DNA of 64,000 nt from Roseomonas gilardii subsp. gilardii. Its GTDB lineage: Bacteria; Pseudomonadota; Alphaproteobacteria; Acetobacterales; Acetobacteraceae. Of this stretch, positions 1 to 8,792 are shown one piece after another; position 1 is the first letter of the stretch; every line of letters starts with the position of its first letter. The position numbers and the translations under genes are program-made. The stretch covers positions 2,096,501 through 2,160,500 of the forward strand of contig NZ_CP095554.1 in NCBI RefSeq assembly GCF_023078375.1. The letters are read 5' to 3'. The notes beneath the pieces were generated by a model that was given only the letters and a program-made list of their open reading frames with translations, searched no databases and was not told the DNA's origin.

Positions 1-170
1 CCTCCGCCTATCGCGGCGCCATCGCCATGAGCTTCACCATGAGCGGCGTGGTGATGAGCTGTGCCTTCCTTCTCGTGCTGACCCTGCCGGCCCTGGCGCT
101 GCGCAAGGCGCATGAAGGACCGGCCCCCGGTGCTGCCCCACAGGCAGCGGCGCGGCAGGCGGCGGAATAG
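1..170 (+). CDS. C-terminal fragment of a membrane protein (transporter-like)
   Basis: An open frame enters from the left edge (codons start at base 3) and stops at TAG 168-170, leaving 55 residues. The fragment has one strongly hydrophobic helix (SGVVMSCAFLLVLTLPALAL), then a basic residue pair and an Ala/Pro-rich tail, the usual look of the last transmembrane segment and cytoplasmic tail of a secondary transporter such as an MFS protein. The family cannot be fixed from this piece. It converges on cysG. Confidence 0.5.
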   Translation, partial: SAYRGAIAMSFTMSGVVMSCAFLLVLTLPALALRKAHEGPAPGAAPQAAARQAAE

Positions 171-207
171 GGGGCGGCAGGCCGCCGCTCCTGTCGTCCA
201 GCCGCCG

Positions 208-233
208 GGGGGAAAGGCGGAGCCTTGTCCCCC
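208..233. terminator. Possible bidirectional terminator hairpin between convergent genes
   Basis: G-run 208-212 pairs with C-run 229-233 around an inner perfect stem AAGGC (214-218) / GCCTT (222-226) with loop GGA. It lies between the end of the left-edge gene and the end of cysG. There is no clear T-tract, so termination is inferred from position and stability. The inner core recurs inverted at 29815-29827. Confidence 0.4.
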
Positions 234-287
234 GGGACAGCGGAGCGGCGAACGTGAAGCGCAGTCGTCGGAACTCCTTTCCCCGCC

Positions 288-1589
288 TCACCGGCCGACG
301 CGGCGTAACACCGCCTCGCCCACGATCAGCAGGGCGGGGCCGCCCTGGCTCCAGCCCGGGCCCTGCGCCGCCAGTTCCGGCAGGGTGCCGGTCAGCACGC
401 GCTGGCTGTCCCGCCCGCCATTCTCGATCAGCGCCGCCGGGGTGGCGGGGTCGAGCCCGGCCGCCAGCAGCCCGTCGCGGATGCGGGGCAGGGTGACGAC
501 GCCCATGTAGATCGCCAGCGTATGGCCGGGCCGGGCCAGGGCGGCGAAATCCAGCCTGACATCCCCGTTGCGGGTATGGCCGGTGGCGAGCACCAGGGCC
601 TGGGCGCAGTCGCGATGGGTGAGGGGAATGCCAGCCCCGGCGGCGCAGGCCAGGGCGGCGGTGATGCCGGGCACGGTGGCGTGCGGGATGCCGGCGGCGT
701 CCAGCGCCTCCGCTTCCTCGCCGCCACGGCCGAAGACGAAGGGATCGCCGCCCTTCAGCCGCACCACGCGCTTGCCGTCGCGGGCGAGGGACACCAGCAG
801 CTCGTTGATCCGGTCCTGCGGCACGCAGTGGTTGGAACGCGCCTTGCCGACGAAGATGCGCCGCGCGTCGCGCCGGGCGAGGTCCAGCACCTCCTCCGGC
901 ACCAGCCGGTCATGCACGATGACATCGGCCTCCCCCAGCACGCGCAGGGCCCGCAGCGTCAGCAGATCCGCCGCGCCCGGACCGGCGCCGACGAGATGCA
1001 CGAAGCCGTGCGGCCCGGCATCGGCCTGTTCCAGCGCAGCGGCGACGGCGGTCTCGGCCTCCGCCGTGCGTCCGGCCAGGGCGAGGTCGGCCTCCGGCCC
1101 GGTCAGCATCCGTTCCCAGAAACGCCTGCGGGCGCCGGTCTCGGGCAGGGCGCGGCGGGCGAGGTCCTTGAAGCGTTCGGCCAGGGCGCCGAGCCGGGCG
1201 AGGCCGGGCGGCAGCACCGTCTCGATCCGCTGCCGCAGCAGGCGTGCCAGCACGGGCGCGGCGCCGCCGGTGGAGATGCCGATGGTCACCGGATCGCGGT
1301 CGACGATGGCGCCGGTGATGAAGGAGCAGAGCTCCGGCCGGTCCACCACATTGACCGGCACGCCACGGGCGCGGGCGGATTCCGAAAGGGCGCGCAGATC
1401 CTCCTCCGGCGCCCCGGCGGCGAAGGCGGCGGCGCAGCCGTCGAGCAGGCCGGGATGGAAGCGCCTCGCCTCGCGGAATTCTGCCCCGGCGGCACGGGCG
1501 AGGGCCGCCTTGGCCTCCAGCGCCTCGCCTTCCCCGAGCAGCAGGACCAGCCGGCCGCGGAGATCGAGAAAGGCAGGGAAATGACGCAT
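288..1589 (-). CDS. cysG: Siroheme synthase CysG (uroporphyrinogen-III methyltransferase / precorrin-2 dehydrogenase / ferrochelatase)
   Basis: 433 residues, close to the usual ~457. The N-terminal Met8-like half (residues 1-160) has a Rossmann start (LVLLLGEGEALEAKAAL) and the STGGAAPVLARLLRQ segment at 106-120, typical of precorrin-2 dehydrogenase/sirohydrochlorin ferrochelatase. The C-terminal SUMT half starts at VHLVGAGPG (197-205) and contains VRLKGGDPFVFGRGGEE (276-292), the SAM/uroporphyrinogen site. Together they convert uroporphyrinogen III to siroheme. The start codon shares one base with the nasA stop (TGATG), so translation is probably coupled. As last gene of the nitrate operon it supplies the siroheme needed by NirA. 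The glycine-rich Rossmann motif is slightly degenerate (GEGEA), so I am less sure of NAD binding than of methyltransferase activity. Confidence 0.93.
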   Translation of the reverse strand: MRHFPAFLDLRGRLVLLLGEGEALEAKAALARAAGAEFREARRFHPGLLDGCAAAFAAGAPEEDLRALSESARARGVPVNVVDRPELCSFITGAIVDRDPVTIGISTGGAAPVLARLLRQRIETVLPPGLARLGALAERFKDLARRALPETGARRRFWERMLTGPEADLALAGRTAEAETAVAAALEQADAGPHGFVHLVGAGPGAADLLTLRALRVLGEADVIVHDRLVPEEVLDLARRDARRIFVGKARSNHCVPQDRINELLVSLARDGKRVVRLKGGDPFVFGRGGEEAEALDAAGIPHATVPGITAALACAAGAGIPLTHRDCAQALVLATGHTRNGDVRLDFAALARPGHTLAIYMGVVTLPRIRDGLLAAGLDPATPAALIENGGRDSQRVLTGTLPELAAQGPGWSQGGPALLIVGEAVLRRVGR

Positions 1590-4225
1590 CAGGCCGGTTC
1601 CGGAACAGGGCTTTCCGCGGCCGGGGCTTCCGCCTGGAGACGGGCGAGCAGCGCGGCGATCTCGGGGCGGCAGGCGCCGCAATTGGTGCCGGCGCGCGTG
1701 GCCTCGCCGACCGCCGCGACACTGCAGGCCCCGGCGCGGATCGCCCCGCATATAGCGTCCTCCCGCACGCCGTGACAGACGCAGATGGTGGGGGAGGGCG
1801 GCGGCCCGCCCAAGGGGCGCCCGGCCAGCAGCGCGGCGCGGCGGGTTTCCGGCACGCCGCCGGTCAGCAGCGAGGCCAGCCAGTCGCGCGGCGGCAGCAC
1901 CGGCCCCGGCGCCACGGCGATGGCCGCGACCAGCCTGTCGCCCTTGGCCAGCACGGCGCGGTGCAGCCCGGCGGCGGCATCCTCCAGCAGCATCCATTCC
2001 CCCTCCGGCAACAGGGCGCGAAGGCGGGCGAAGGCTTCGGCGGGGCTGTCCTGCCCCGCCAGCTCGTGGCGCCAGCCGCCCTCGACCGGCGCCACGGCGC
2101 ACCAGAGGGCGAGATCGGTGCCGTGATTCTGCCGGGTGATCAGGAAGCCGTGCCAGCCGGCCGCGAAGGGGCGGGCGCGGAAGGGGACGTGCTTGAGCTC
2201 GGGCTGTCCGCTCACCGGGTCGGGCGTGCCGCCCATGCCCGCATTGATCCGCGCCGCCGGGGCGAAGCGGGCCGTCCAGTGCATCGGCACGAAGCCGCAT
2301 CCGGGCTGCATCCCGGGGTCGAGCTTCAGCCGCAGCACCGCCGTGCCATGCGGGCTTTCCACCCGCACCAGGCTGCCCTCGGGGGCAGGCGCGTCACCGG
2401 GGTTCAGGGTCAGCATCGGTTCCGGCGCCTGGGCCATCAGGCGCGGCACGGTGCCGGTGCGGGTCATGGTGTGCCACTGGTCGCGCAGCCGCCCGGTCAT
2501 CAGGCGCAGTGGGAAACCGGCGGAAACGCTCTCGGCGGGGGCACGGAAGGGGGTGGCGACGAAGCGCAGCCGGTGGGCCAGCGGGTCCCCGGGGCCGAGC
2601 AGGCGGGCCGGGGCGGGGCCCTCCGCCGGGCAGGGCCAGCGGGTCGGTTCCAGGGCCTCGTAGCCGGCATCGTCCAGCGCGGCGAGGCCCGAGATGTCGA
2701 AGCGGCGCGTGCCGCCGTTGCCGAGGCCGGACAGGGTGGCGTGCTCGCGGAAGATGTCGGCCGGACCGTTCCAGGCGAAGCCGTCATGGCCCAGGCGCCT
2801 CGCCACCTGGGCAACGATCCACCAGTCCGGCCGCGCCTCGCCGGGCGGCGGCAGGAAGCGGCGCTGGCGGCTGATGACGCGCTCGCTGTTGGTCACGGTG
2901 CCGTCCTTCTCCCCCCAGGACAGGGCGGGCAGGCGCACATGCGCCATGTCCAGCGTCTCGGCGCGCCAGGAGTTCTCCGACACGACCAGGAAGGGCGCGC
3001 CGCGCAGCGCCGCGCGCACCGCATCGCCGCGCGGCAGGGAGACGGCGGGGTTGGTGCCCATCACCCAGAGCGCACCGATGCGCCCGGCCCCCAGCGCCTC
3101 GAACAGGTCCACCGCCTTCAGCCCCGGCTTCGAGGGCAGGGCCGGGGCGCGCCAGTAGTCGCGCAGCAGCGCCACCTCCTCGGGCCGGTCCCAGCGCAGA
3201 TGCGCGGCGAGCATGGTGGCCAGCGCCCCGACCTCGCGCCCGCCCATGGCGTTGGGCTGGCCAGTGATGCTGAAGGGCCCCATGCCCGGCGCGCCGATGC
3301 GGCCGGCGAGGAGGTGGCAGTTGATCAGCGCGTTGGCCTTGTCGGTGCCGGCGCTGGACTGGTTCACGCCCTGGCTCCAGAGCGTCACCACCTTCGGGTG
3401 CCGCGCGAAGAGGTCACAGAAGGCCGCGATCAGCGGTGGAGCGAGGCCGGTGAGATCCGCTGCCCGTGCCGCCACCGGACGCGCAGCTTCCAGGGCCGCG
3501 TCCAGCCCCTCCGTGCGGGCGGCGAGGAAGTCGCTGTCGGCAAAGCCCTGGTCGTGCAAATGCACCAGCAGCGCGGCGAAGAGCGCGACATCGCTGCCGG
3601 GGCGCAGCGGCAGGTGCAGCGTGGCGCCCTCGCAACTCGCGGTGCGGCGCGGATCGAGCACGACCAGCTTCATCTCCGGCCGTGCCGCGCGGGCGGCGGC
3701 AAGGCGCTGGTAGAGCACCGGATGGCACCAGGCGAGGTTGCTGCCGACCAGCACCACGAGATCAGCCAGTTCCAGGTCCTCGTAGATGCCGGGGACGAGG
3801 TCCTCGCCGAAGGCGCGGGTATGGGCGGCGACCGCGCTGGCCATGCAGAGGCGCGAATTGCTGTCGATATTCGCCGTGCCCAGCACCGCCTTCGCCAGCT
3901 TGTTGGCGGCGTAGTAGTCCTCGGTCAGCAACTGCCCCGAGACATAGAGCGCCGTGCCCTCCGGCCCGCGCTCGGCCAGGGTGCGGCGGAAGCCTTCCGC
4001 CACCGCGTCCAGCGCGGCGTCCCAGGAGGCACGCCGGCCATTGACCTCCGGATGCAGCAGCCGGTCCGCGAGGCCGGTCGTCTCGGCGAGAGCGGAACCC
4101 TTGGAGCAAAGCCGACCGCCACCTGCCGGATGCGCCGCATCGCCCGCGACCGGGCTGCCGTCCGGCTTTGCCAGTACGCCGCAGCCGACGCCGCAATAGG
4201 GGCAGGTGGTGCGGGTGGCCCGCAT
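1589..4225 (-). CDS. nasA: Assimilatory nitrate reductase catalytic subunit with C-terminal Bfd-like [2Fe-2S] domain
   Basis: 878 residues. The N-terminus carries the [4Fe-4S] motif of molybdopterin oxidoreductases (C8, C11, C15 in CPYCGVGC, and C40 in RLCSKGS). It is followed by the long Mo-bisMGD fold, with typical blocks such as GVNQSSAGTDKANALIN and a C-terminal molydopterin dinucleotide-binding domain (MTGRLRDQWHTMTRTGTV). The last ~64 residues add a bacterioferritin-associated-ferredoxin type domain with C815, C817, C849 and C852 (CVCHG...TNCGAC), known from NasA/NasC-type reductases as an electron entry point. It reduces nitrate to nitrite in the cytoplasm. No signal peptide is seen, as expected for an assimilatory enzyme. 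The start at 4225 is set by the Fe-S motif and by one-base spacing from the upstream flavoprotein stop; the frame stays open further upstream only as overlap. Confidence 0.95.
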   Translation of the reverse strand: MRATRTTCPYCGVGCGVLAKPDGSPVAGDAAHPAGGGRLCSKGSALAETTGLADRLLHPEVNGRRASWDAALDAVAEGFRRTLAERGPEGTALYVSGQLLTEDYYAANKLAKAVLGTANIDSNSRLCMASAVAAHTRAFGEDLVPGIYEDLELADLVVLVGSNLAWCHPVLYQRLAAARAARPEMKLVVLDPRRTASCEGATLHLPLRPGSDVALFAALLVHLHDQGFADSDFLAARTEGLDAALEAARPVAARAADLTGLAPPLIAAFCDLFARHPKVVTLWSQGVNQSSAGTDKANALINCHLLAGRIGAPGMGPFSITGQPNAMGGREVGALATMLAAHLRWDRPEEVALLRDYWRAPALPSKPGLKAVDLFEALGAGRIGALWVMGTNPAVSLPRGDAVRAALRGAPFLVVSENSWRAETLDMAHVRLPALSWGEKDGTVTNSERVISRQRRFLPPPGEARPDWWIVAQVARRLGHDGFAWNGPADIFREHATLSGLGNGGTRRFDISGLAALDDAGYEALEPTRWPCPAEGPAPARLLGPGDPLAHRLRFVATPFRAPAESVSAGFPLRLMTGRLRDQWHTMTRTGTVPRLMAQAPEPMLTLNPGDAPAPEGSLVRVESPHGTAVLRLKLDPGMQPGCGFVPMHWTARFAPAARINAGMGGTPDPVSGQPELKHVPFRARPFAAGWHGFLITRQNHGTDLALWCAVAPVEGGWRHELAGQDSPAEAFARLRALLPEGEWMLLEDAAAGLHRAVLAKGDRLVAAIAVAPGPVLPPRDWLASLLTGGVPETRRAALLAGRPLGGPPPSPTICVCHGVREDAICGAIRAGACSVAAVGEATRAGTNCGACRPEIAALLARLQAEAPAAESPVPEPA

Positions 4226-4226
4226 C

Positions 4227-5852
4227 TCAGTACACGTCCCGCAGGTAGCGGCCCTGCCGCGCCAGGGCGACGATCCAGTCGCGCGCCGCGTCGGCATCCA
4301 TGCCGCCCTGCGACATGGCGATGTCGCGCAGCGCCGTGTCCACATCCCTGGCCATGCGCGTGGCATCGCCGCAGATGTAGAAGCGGCCGCCATCCTGCAG
4401 CCAGCGCCAGAGATCGGCGCCCTGCTCCTTCATGCGGTCCTGGACATAGACCTTCCGCTTCTGGTCGCGCGACCAGGCGAGGGAGAGGCGCTCCAGCGTG
4501 CCGTCGCGCTGCCATGCCTCGATCTCCTCGCGGAACAGGAAATCCGTGGCCTCGTGCTGGTCGCCGAAGAAGAGCCAGGTGCGCCCCTTGATGCCCTGCG
4601 CCGCGCGATGCTGCAGGAAGGCCCGGAAGGGCGCGATGCCGGTGCCGGGACCGCACATGACGACCGGCACGGTGGGGTCCTCCGGCAGGCGGAAATGGCT
4701 TTCCTGCATATGCGCGGGCAGCGGCACGCATTCGGGCAGCACGCGCTCGATGTCATGCGGCTTGGCATGGGCGCCGCCCTCGGCGAGCGGCAGGGCGCGG
4801 AAGCCCAGATGCGCCGAGGCCACGCCGTCCCGCACCCGCCCGCGGCGCGGCGTGCGCACCACGCTGACGCAGAGCTCCACCTGGCCCGGCACGGCGAGCG
4901 GGGAGGAGGCGATGGAATAGAGCCGCGGCTTCAGCCCGGGCAGGGAGGCGGCGAGATCGGCCAGCGGCGGGCGGGCGGAGGGGAAGTGCTCCAGCAGGTC
5001 CAGCAGGTCGGCATCGGCGGGCTCGGCGCCATCCTCGCCCTCCGCCAGCCGGCGCAGCGCGGCGGCATCCTTCGGGTGCTTCGCCGCGCCGGCCAGAAGG
5101 TCCAGCGTGCGGTCGAGCGGGCGGGCGATGGCGAGATGCAGCGCGAAGGCCTCGCGCAGCGGGCGGCTTTCGCCATCCGGGCAGGGCACGGCCTCCTCGC
5201 CCGTGGCGCCGAGCGCGGCGATGCAGGCCTCCACCAGCGCCGGATCATTGGGCGCCAGCAGGCCGAGGCTGTCGCCGGGCAGATAGTGCAGCCCGCTGCC
5301 CTCCAGCTCCAGCACCACGTTGCGCACATCCTTGGCCGAGCCCGGGCCGGTGAGGCGGCGGGCGCCGCGCAGGCGGATCGGCACCAGGGATGGGCCCCTG
5401 GGCTTCGGCGCCGCCTTCGGCACGGCGGCAGGAGCCTCGGCCAGCAGTGCCTTCAGCATCTTCTGCGTCGCCTTGCCGCCGGGCACGCAGAGGCCGAGCG
5501 AGCTTTCCGTGCCGGCGGCGAGCGCCTCGGCATAGCTCTGGCAGACATAGCCGCACTGGCCGCAATCGAGCTGCGCCATGGCGGCCATCAGGCGGCGCGG
5601 CTGCGGCCGGCCCTCGGCGAGCTTCAGCCGCTCCTCCATCCCCAGCGCCGGGTCGTGCCAGGGGAAGTCCTCTTCCTCCTCCGGCGCCGCGGGCTGGGAC
5701 ATGTTCTCCGTGGCGCCGCCATAGAGGCCGGCGAGGAAGCCGTTCAGCCAGGCACGCTGGACGGGGCTGAAAGGCGCGCTGTCGGGGATCAGCGGCACGG
5801 GGGCGGGCTGGCCGAAGCCCTGGGGTAAGCCTTGGGGGGCGAGGGCGTTCAC
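4227..5852 (-). CDS. CysJ-like flavoprotein reductase with an N-terminal Fe-S segment, lacking the flavodoxin domain
   Basis: 541 residues, GTG start overlapping the nirA stop by 4 bases. Residues 28-43 form the short motif FSPVQRAWLNGFLAGL seen at the start of CysJ proteins. Instead of an FMN flavodoxin domain there is a cysteine-rich stretch C97, C100, C104, C122 (LDCGQCGYVC), likely a [4Fe-4S] site. From about residue 150 the FAD/NADPH module of sulfite reductase alpha/cytochrome P450 reductase follows: RLYSIASSPL (FAD), VMCGPGTGIAPFRAFL and YICGDATRMARDVD (NADPH), with the family's aromatic C-terminus RDVY. It probably passes NADPH electrons to the neighbouring nitrite and/or nitrate reductase. 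The sulfite reductase label usual for this family is unlikely to describe its role here, since no cysI or other sulfur gene is in the operon. Confidence 0.85.
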   Translation of the reverse strand: MNALAPQGLPQGFGQPAPVPLIPDSAPFSPVQRAWLNGFLAGLYGGATENMSQPAAPEEEEDFPWHDPALGMEERLKLAEGRPQPRRLMAAMAQLDCGQCGYVCQSYAEALAAGTESSLGLCVPGGKATQKMLKALLAEAPAAVPKAAPKPRGPSLVPIRLRGARRLTGPGSAKDVRNVVLELEGSGLHYLPGDSLGLLAPNDPALVEACIAALGATGEEAVPCPDGESRPLREAFALHLAIARPLDRTLDLLAGAAKHPKDAAALRRLAEGEDGAEPADADLLDLLEHFPSARPPLADLAASLPGLKPRLYSIASSPLAVPGQVELCVSVVRTPRRGRVRDGVASAHLGFRALPLAEGGAHAKPHDIERVLPECVPLPAHMQESHFRLPEDPTVPVVMCGPGTGIAPFRAFLQHRAAQGIKGRTWLFFGDQHEATDFLFREEIEAWQRDGTLERLSLAWSRDQKRKVYVQDRMKEQGADLWRWLQDGGRFYICGDATRMARDVDTALRDIAMSQGGMDADAARDWIVALARQGRYLRDVY

Positions 5853-7579
5853 GCGGCGCTCTCCGTCTGGCGGGCCTCGGCGATGGCGCGCAGCGCGGCC
5901 TCGTCATGCCGGGCGGTGAAATCGTGGAAGGAGGCTTCCGGGTCTTCCTCGACCCAGGCGCGCAGCAGGTTCAGCACCATCGGGCCAAGCTCGTCATGCG
6001 CGACCTTCGGGCGGATCAGCCGGCCGATGCGCTGCTGCGACCCGGCGCCGCCGCCGACATGCAGGTCATAGCCCTCGACCTCCTCCTCGCCGCGCTCCAC
6101 CTTGGCGCCGATCAGGCCGATATCGCCGATATAGTGCTGGGCGCAGGAGTTGTGGCAGCCGGTGAGGTGGATGTTCACCGGCTGCGGCACGGTGATGCGC
6201 GCATCAAGATAGTCGGTCAGCGCCGCGCCGTGCTGCTTGGTGTGGCTGGCCGCGAACTTGCAGCCCGCCGCGCCGGTGCAGGCGACGAGGCCGCCGCGGA
6301 TATGGCTCGCCTCCCAGCCCAGGCCAAGTGCTGCGATCTCCGCCTGCACCTGCGGCATCGCCCCGCGCGGGATGTCGATGATCAGGATGTTCTGCCAGGG
6401 CGTCAGGCGCAGGTTGCCGGAGCCGTGGCGCTCGGCGATGGCGGCGATGCCGCGCATGCGCTCCGCCGTCACGCGCGCCATCGGCAGGGTCAGGCCGATA
6501 TACTGCAGCCCTTCCTGCTTCTGGTCATGCACGCCGAGATGGCCGTGCCTCTCCTGCGCGGAGAAGTCCACGATGTTCTCCGCCCGGCGCAGCGGGCGGC
6601 CGAGCTGCGTCTCGACCTCGGCGATGAACCTGTCGAAGCCCCAGGCATCGAGCACGTATTTCAGCCGCGCCTTCTTGCGGTCCGTGCGGTCGCCATGCGC
6701 GATGAAGACGCGCAGGATGGCGTCGGACACCTTCACCGCGTCGCCCGGCGGTAGCACCACGCCGGTGTCGCGGGCGAAGTCCTTGTGGCCGGTGATGCCG
6801 CCCAGCGCCAGGCGGAACATCGGCTCGCCCTCCACCCGCACGGCGGTGAAGGCGACATCCGCCGTGTCCTCCAGCACCGGGATGCGGCCGCCGCCGTCGA
6901 AGGAGATGTTGAACTTGCGCGGCAGGCCGAACAGGTCGCGCGTGTGCAGGATGTGGAAGTGCAGCGCCCGTACCACGGGGCGGACATCGATGATCTCGTG
7001 CGGGTCGATCCCCGCCGTGGGGGTGGCGGAGATGTTGCGGACATTGTCCGCCCCGGTGCCCTTGGGCAGGATGCCGATCTCGCCCAGCCGCTCGATCACC
7101 TCCGGCCCCCTGGCAGCCGGGATCATGCGGATCTGCAGGTTGCAGCGGTTGGTGACGTCGGCATAGCCGCCGCCGCATTCCTCGGCGATCGCGGCGATGC
7201 CGCGGAACTGGTGGGTGGTGATGTAGCCGCCGGGGATGCGCAGCCGGCACATGAAGGCGTCCTGCGTCGGCCCGACGAAGAAGAGCCCGTGCCAGCGGGT
7301 CAGCAGGTTGTCCACGCCGTGCGGGAACTTGCCCTGCTCCGCGCGCGCCACGACCTCGTCCCAGCGGTCCAGCGGGTGCTTCTCGCGCTTGGCCTTCTCC
7401 TCGGCTGTCAGCTTGCCGCCCCTGGCGACGGCGGCATCCTGCGCCGCGCGCATCGCATCGGCGGGCACGGTTCCGCCGGCGCCGCTTCCGGCGGGGGCGA
7501 GGACGCCGCGCCGGGCCTCGACGCCCGCCATGAAGCCCTTGAGGTAGCTCTGCTGCTCGTCGGTGAACTGCTCGCTCAT
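5849..7579 (-). CDS. nirA: Siroheme/[4Fe-4S] nitrite reductase, NirA type
   Basis: 576 residues with the duplicated ferredoxin-like/siroheme architecture of nitrite/sulfite reductases. The cluster ligands are visible: C434 and C440 (CTGAAGCKF) and C475 and C479 (TGCHNSCAQ). A basic siroheme-contact region (ADVTNRCNLQIR, 140-151) sits in the first half. It reduces nitrite to ammonium with six electrons in the cytoplasm. The N-terminal peptide FTDEQQSYLKGFMAGV (5-20) closely resembles the N-terminal motif of the adjacent flavoprotein. The ATG start at 7579 overlaps the upstream gene's stop by 4 bases; a longer open frame upstream is only a shadow of that gene. Preference for nitrite over sulfite is inferred from the operon. 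Confidence 0.92.
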   Translation of the reverse strand: MSEQFTDEQQSYLKGFMAGVEARRGVLAPAGSGAGGTVPADAMRAAQDAAVARGGKLTAEEKAKREKHPLDRWDEVVARAEQGKFPHGVDNLLTRWHGLFFVGPTQDAFMCRLRIPGGYITTHQFRGIAAIAEECGGGYADVTNRCNLQIRMIPAARGPEVIERLGEIGILPKGTGADNVRNISATPTAGIDPHEIIDVRPVVRALHFHILHTRDLFGLPRKFNISFDGGGRIPVLEDTADVAFTAVRVEGEPMFRLALGGITGHKDFARDTGVVLPPGDAVKVSDAILRVFIAHGDRTDRKKARLKYVLDAWGFDRFIAEVETQLGRPLRRAENIVDFSAQERHGHLGVHDQKQEGLQYIGLTLPMARVTAERMRGIAAIAERHGSGNLRLTPWQNILIIDIPRGAMPQVQAEIAALGLGWEASHIRGGLVACTGAAGCKFAASHTKQHGAALTDYLDARITVPQPVNIHLTGCHNSCAQHYIGDIGLIGAKVERGEEEVEGYDLHVGGGAGSQQRIGRLIRPKVAHDELGPMVLNLLRAWVEEDPEASFHDFTARHDEAALRAIAEARQTESAA

Positions 7580-8778
7580 GCCGCGCGCTCCAGATAGTCC
7601 GGGCCCAGCACCAGACCCGCGCGGTCCGGCCCCACCGGCCGGCCGCTGGTGATGAGGTCGAGATAGAAGGCGGAATCCCCGGCATCGCCGTAGAGCACGG
7701 CGCCGACGAGGCGGCCGTCGCGCAGCCAGAGGCGGCGGAAATGGCCGGAGGTGGGATCGTGGAAGGTGATGGCCTCGGTATCGGGCGGCGCGACCTGTCC
7801 GCCCGACCAGACCGCGACGCCGGAGATCTTCAACGCCGCCGCGTCGGGGCGGGGGGCATAGGCGCCAACCTCGCCCGCGATGGCGGCGGCGGCGGTTTCC
7901 GCCATGGCCAGCGCCGGGGCAACGAGGCCGATCACGGCGCCGTTGTGCTCGGCGCATTCGCCCACGGCATGGATCGCCGGGTCCTCGGTCCGCATCGCGT
8001 CGTCCACCAGGATGGCGCGGTTGACCGGCAGGCCGGCGGCGGCGGCGAGCGAGGGATCGGGCCTCACGCCGACCGCCAGCACCACGATTTCCGCCGGGAT
8101 CAGCCGGCCATCCGCGAGGCGCAGGCCCGTGGCCCGGTCCTGCCCCTCGATCGCCGCGGTGGCGGCGGGCATGGCGAAGTCGATGCCGCCCCGGCGCAGC
8201 CAGCCGGTCAGCAGCCCGCCCGCCGTGGCGTCGAGCTGCCGTTCCATCGGCCAGCCCAGCGGATGCACCACCGTGACCTTCAGCCCCTGCCGGGCGAGGC
8301 AGTCGGCGGCCTCCAGCCCCAGCAGCCCGGCGCCGATCACCGCGGCATGGCGGACGCCGCTCCGGGCGAGGCGCAGCATGGCCTGCACGTCGTCCAGGGT
8401 GCGGTAGAGGAAGACGCCGGGCAGGCCGGCACCCGGCAGGGGCAGGCGCACGGCGCGCGAACCGGTGGCGAGGACCAGCCGGTCATAGCCGACGCGCTCG
8501 CCCTTCTCCGTCACCACCTCCCGCGCCGCGCGGTCGATGGCGGCGATACGCGTGCCGGGGCGGAAGCGGATGCCGAGTTCGCGCAGACGCTCCCGCGGAT
8601 GGGTGATCAGCGCCGGCGGCTCGTCCTTGCCCGACAGCACGCGGCCCAGCGCCACGCGGTCATAGGGCAGGGCACGCTCATCCCCGAACAGCGTCACCCT
8701 GGCGCCGGGCAGGCGCTGCGCTACCCGTTCCGCCACCCGGGCGCCCGCCGGCCCGGCCCCGATCACGACGACCCGCAT
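7576..8778 (-). CDS. FAD/NAD(P)-dependent reductase, NirB N-terminal-like (nitrite/nitrate reductase electron donor)
   Basis: 400 residues, equivalent to the N-terminal pyridine nucleotide-disulfide oxidoreductase part of NirB/rubredoxin reductases without the Bfd or siroheme domains. FAD motif GAGPAG at residues 7-12, a second Rossmann motif for NAD(P)H (VIGAGLLGLEAADCLA), and the GE-containing FAD block (IHAVGECAEHNG). It lies in the nitrate operon, overlapping nirA by 4 bases and 14 bases after nrtD. In related nas clusters such a stand-alone protein (NasB-like) feeds NADH electrons to nitrate reductase; NasA's Bfd-like domain is the obvious acceptor. The partner assignment is inference. 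Confidence 0.85.
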   Translation of the reverse strand: MRVVVIGAGPAGARVAERVAQRLPGARVTLFGDERALPYDRVALGRVLSGKDEPPALITHPRERLRELGIRFRPGTRIAAIDRAAREVVTEKGERVGYDRLVLATGSRAVRLPLPGAGLPGVFLYRTLDDVQAMLRLARSGVRHAAVIGAGLLGLEAADCLARQGLKVTVVHPLGWPMERQLDATAGGLLTGWLRRGGIDFAMPAATAAIEGQDRATGLRLADGRLIPAEIVVLAVGVRPDPSLAAAAGLPVNRAILVDDAMRTEDPAIHAVGECAEHNGAVIGLVAPALAMAETAAAAIAGEVGAYAPRPDAAALKISGVAVWSGGQVAPPDTEAITFHDPTSGHFRRLWLRDGRLVGAVLYGDAGDSAFYLDLITSGRPVGPDRAGLVLGPDYLERAA

Positions 8779-8792
8779 CGCCCCGGCTTCCC

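Noticed and set aside
1590-2300. Long N-terminal extension of cysG
   Set aside because: The extension overlaps the nasA coding region in another frame and has no homology-like features; the coupled TGATG start gives a standard CysG length.
1772-4591. 939-residue open frame on the plus strand opposite nasA
   Set aside because: Antisense shadow of a GC-rich gene: Arg/Gly/Gln/His-rich with no domains, while the minus strand encodes a clear nitrate reductase.
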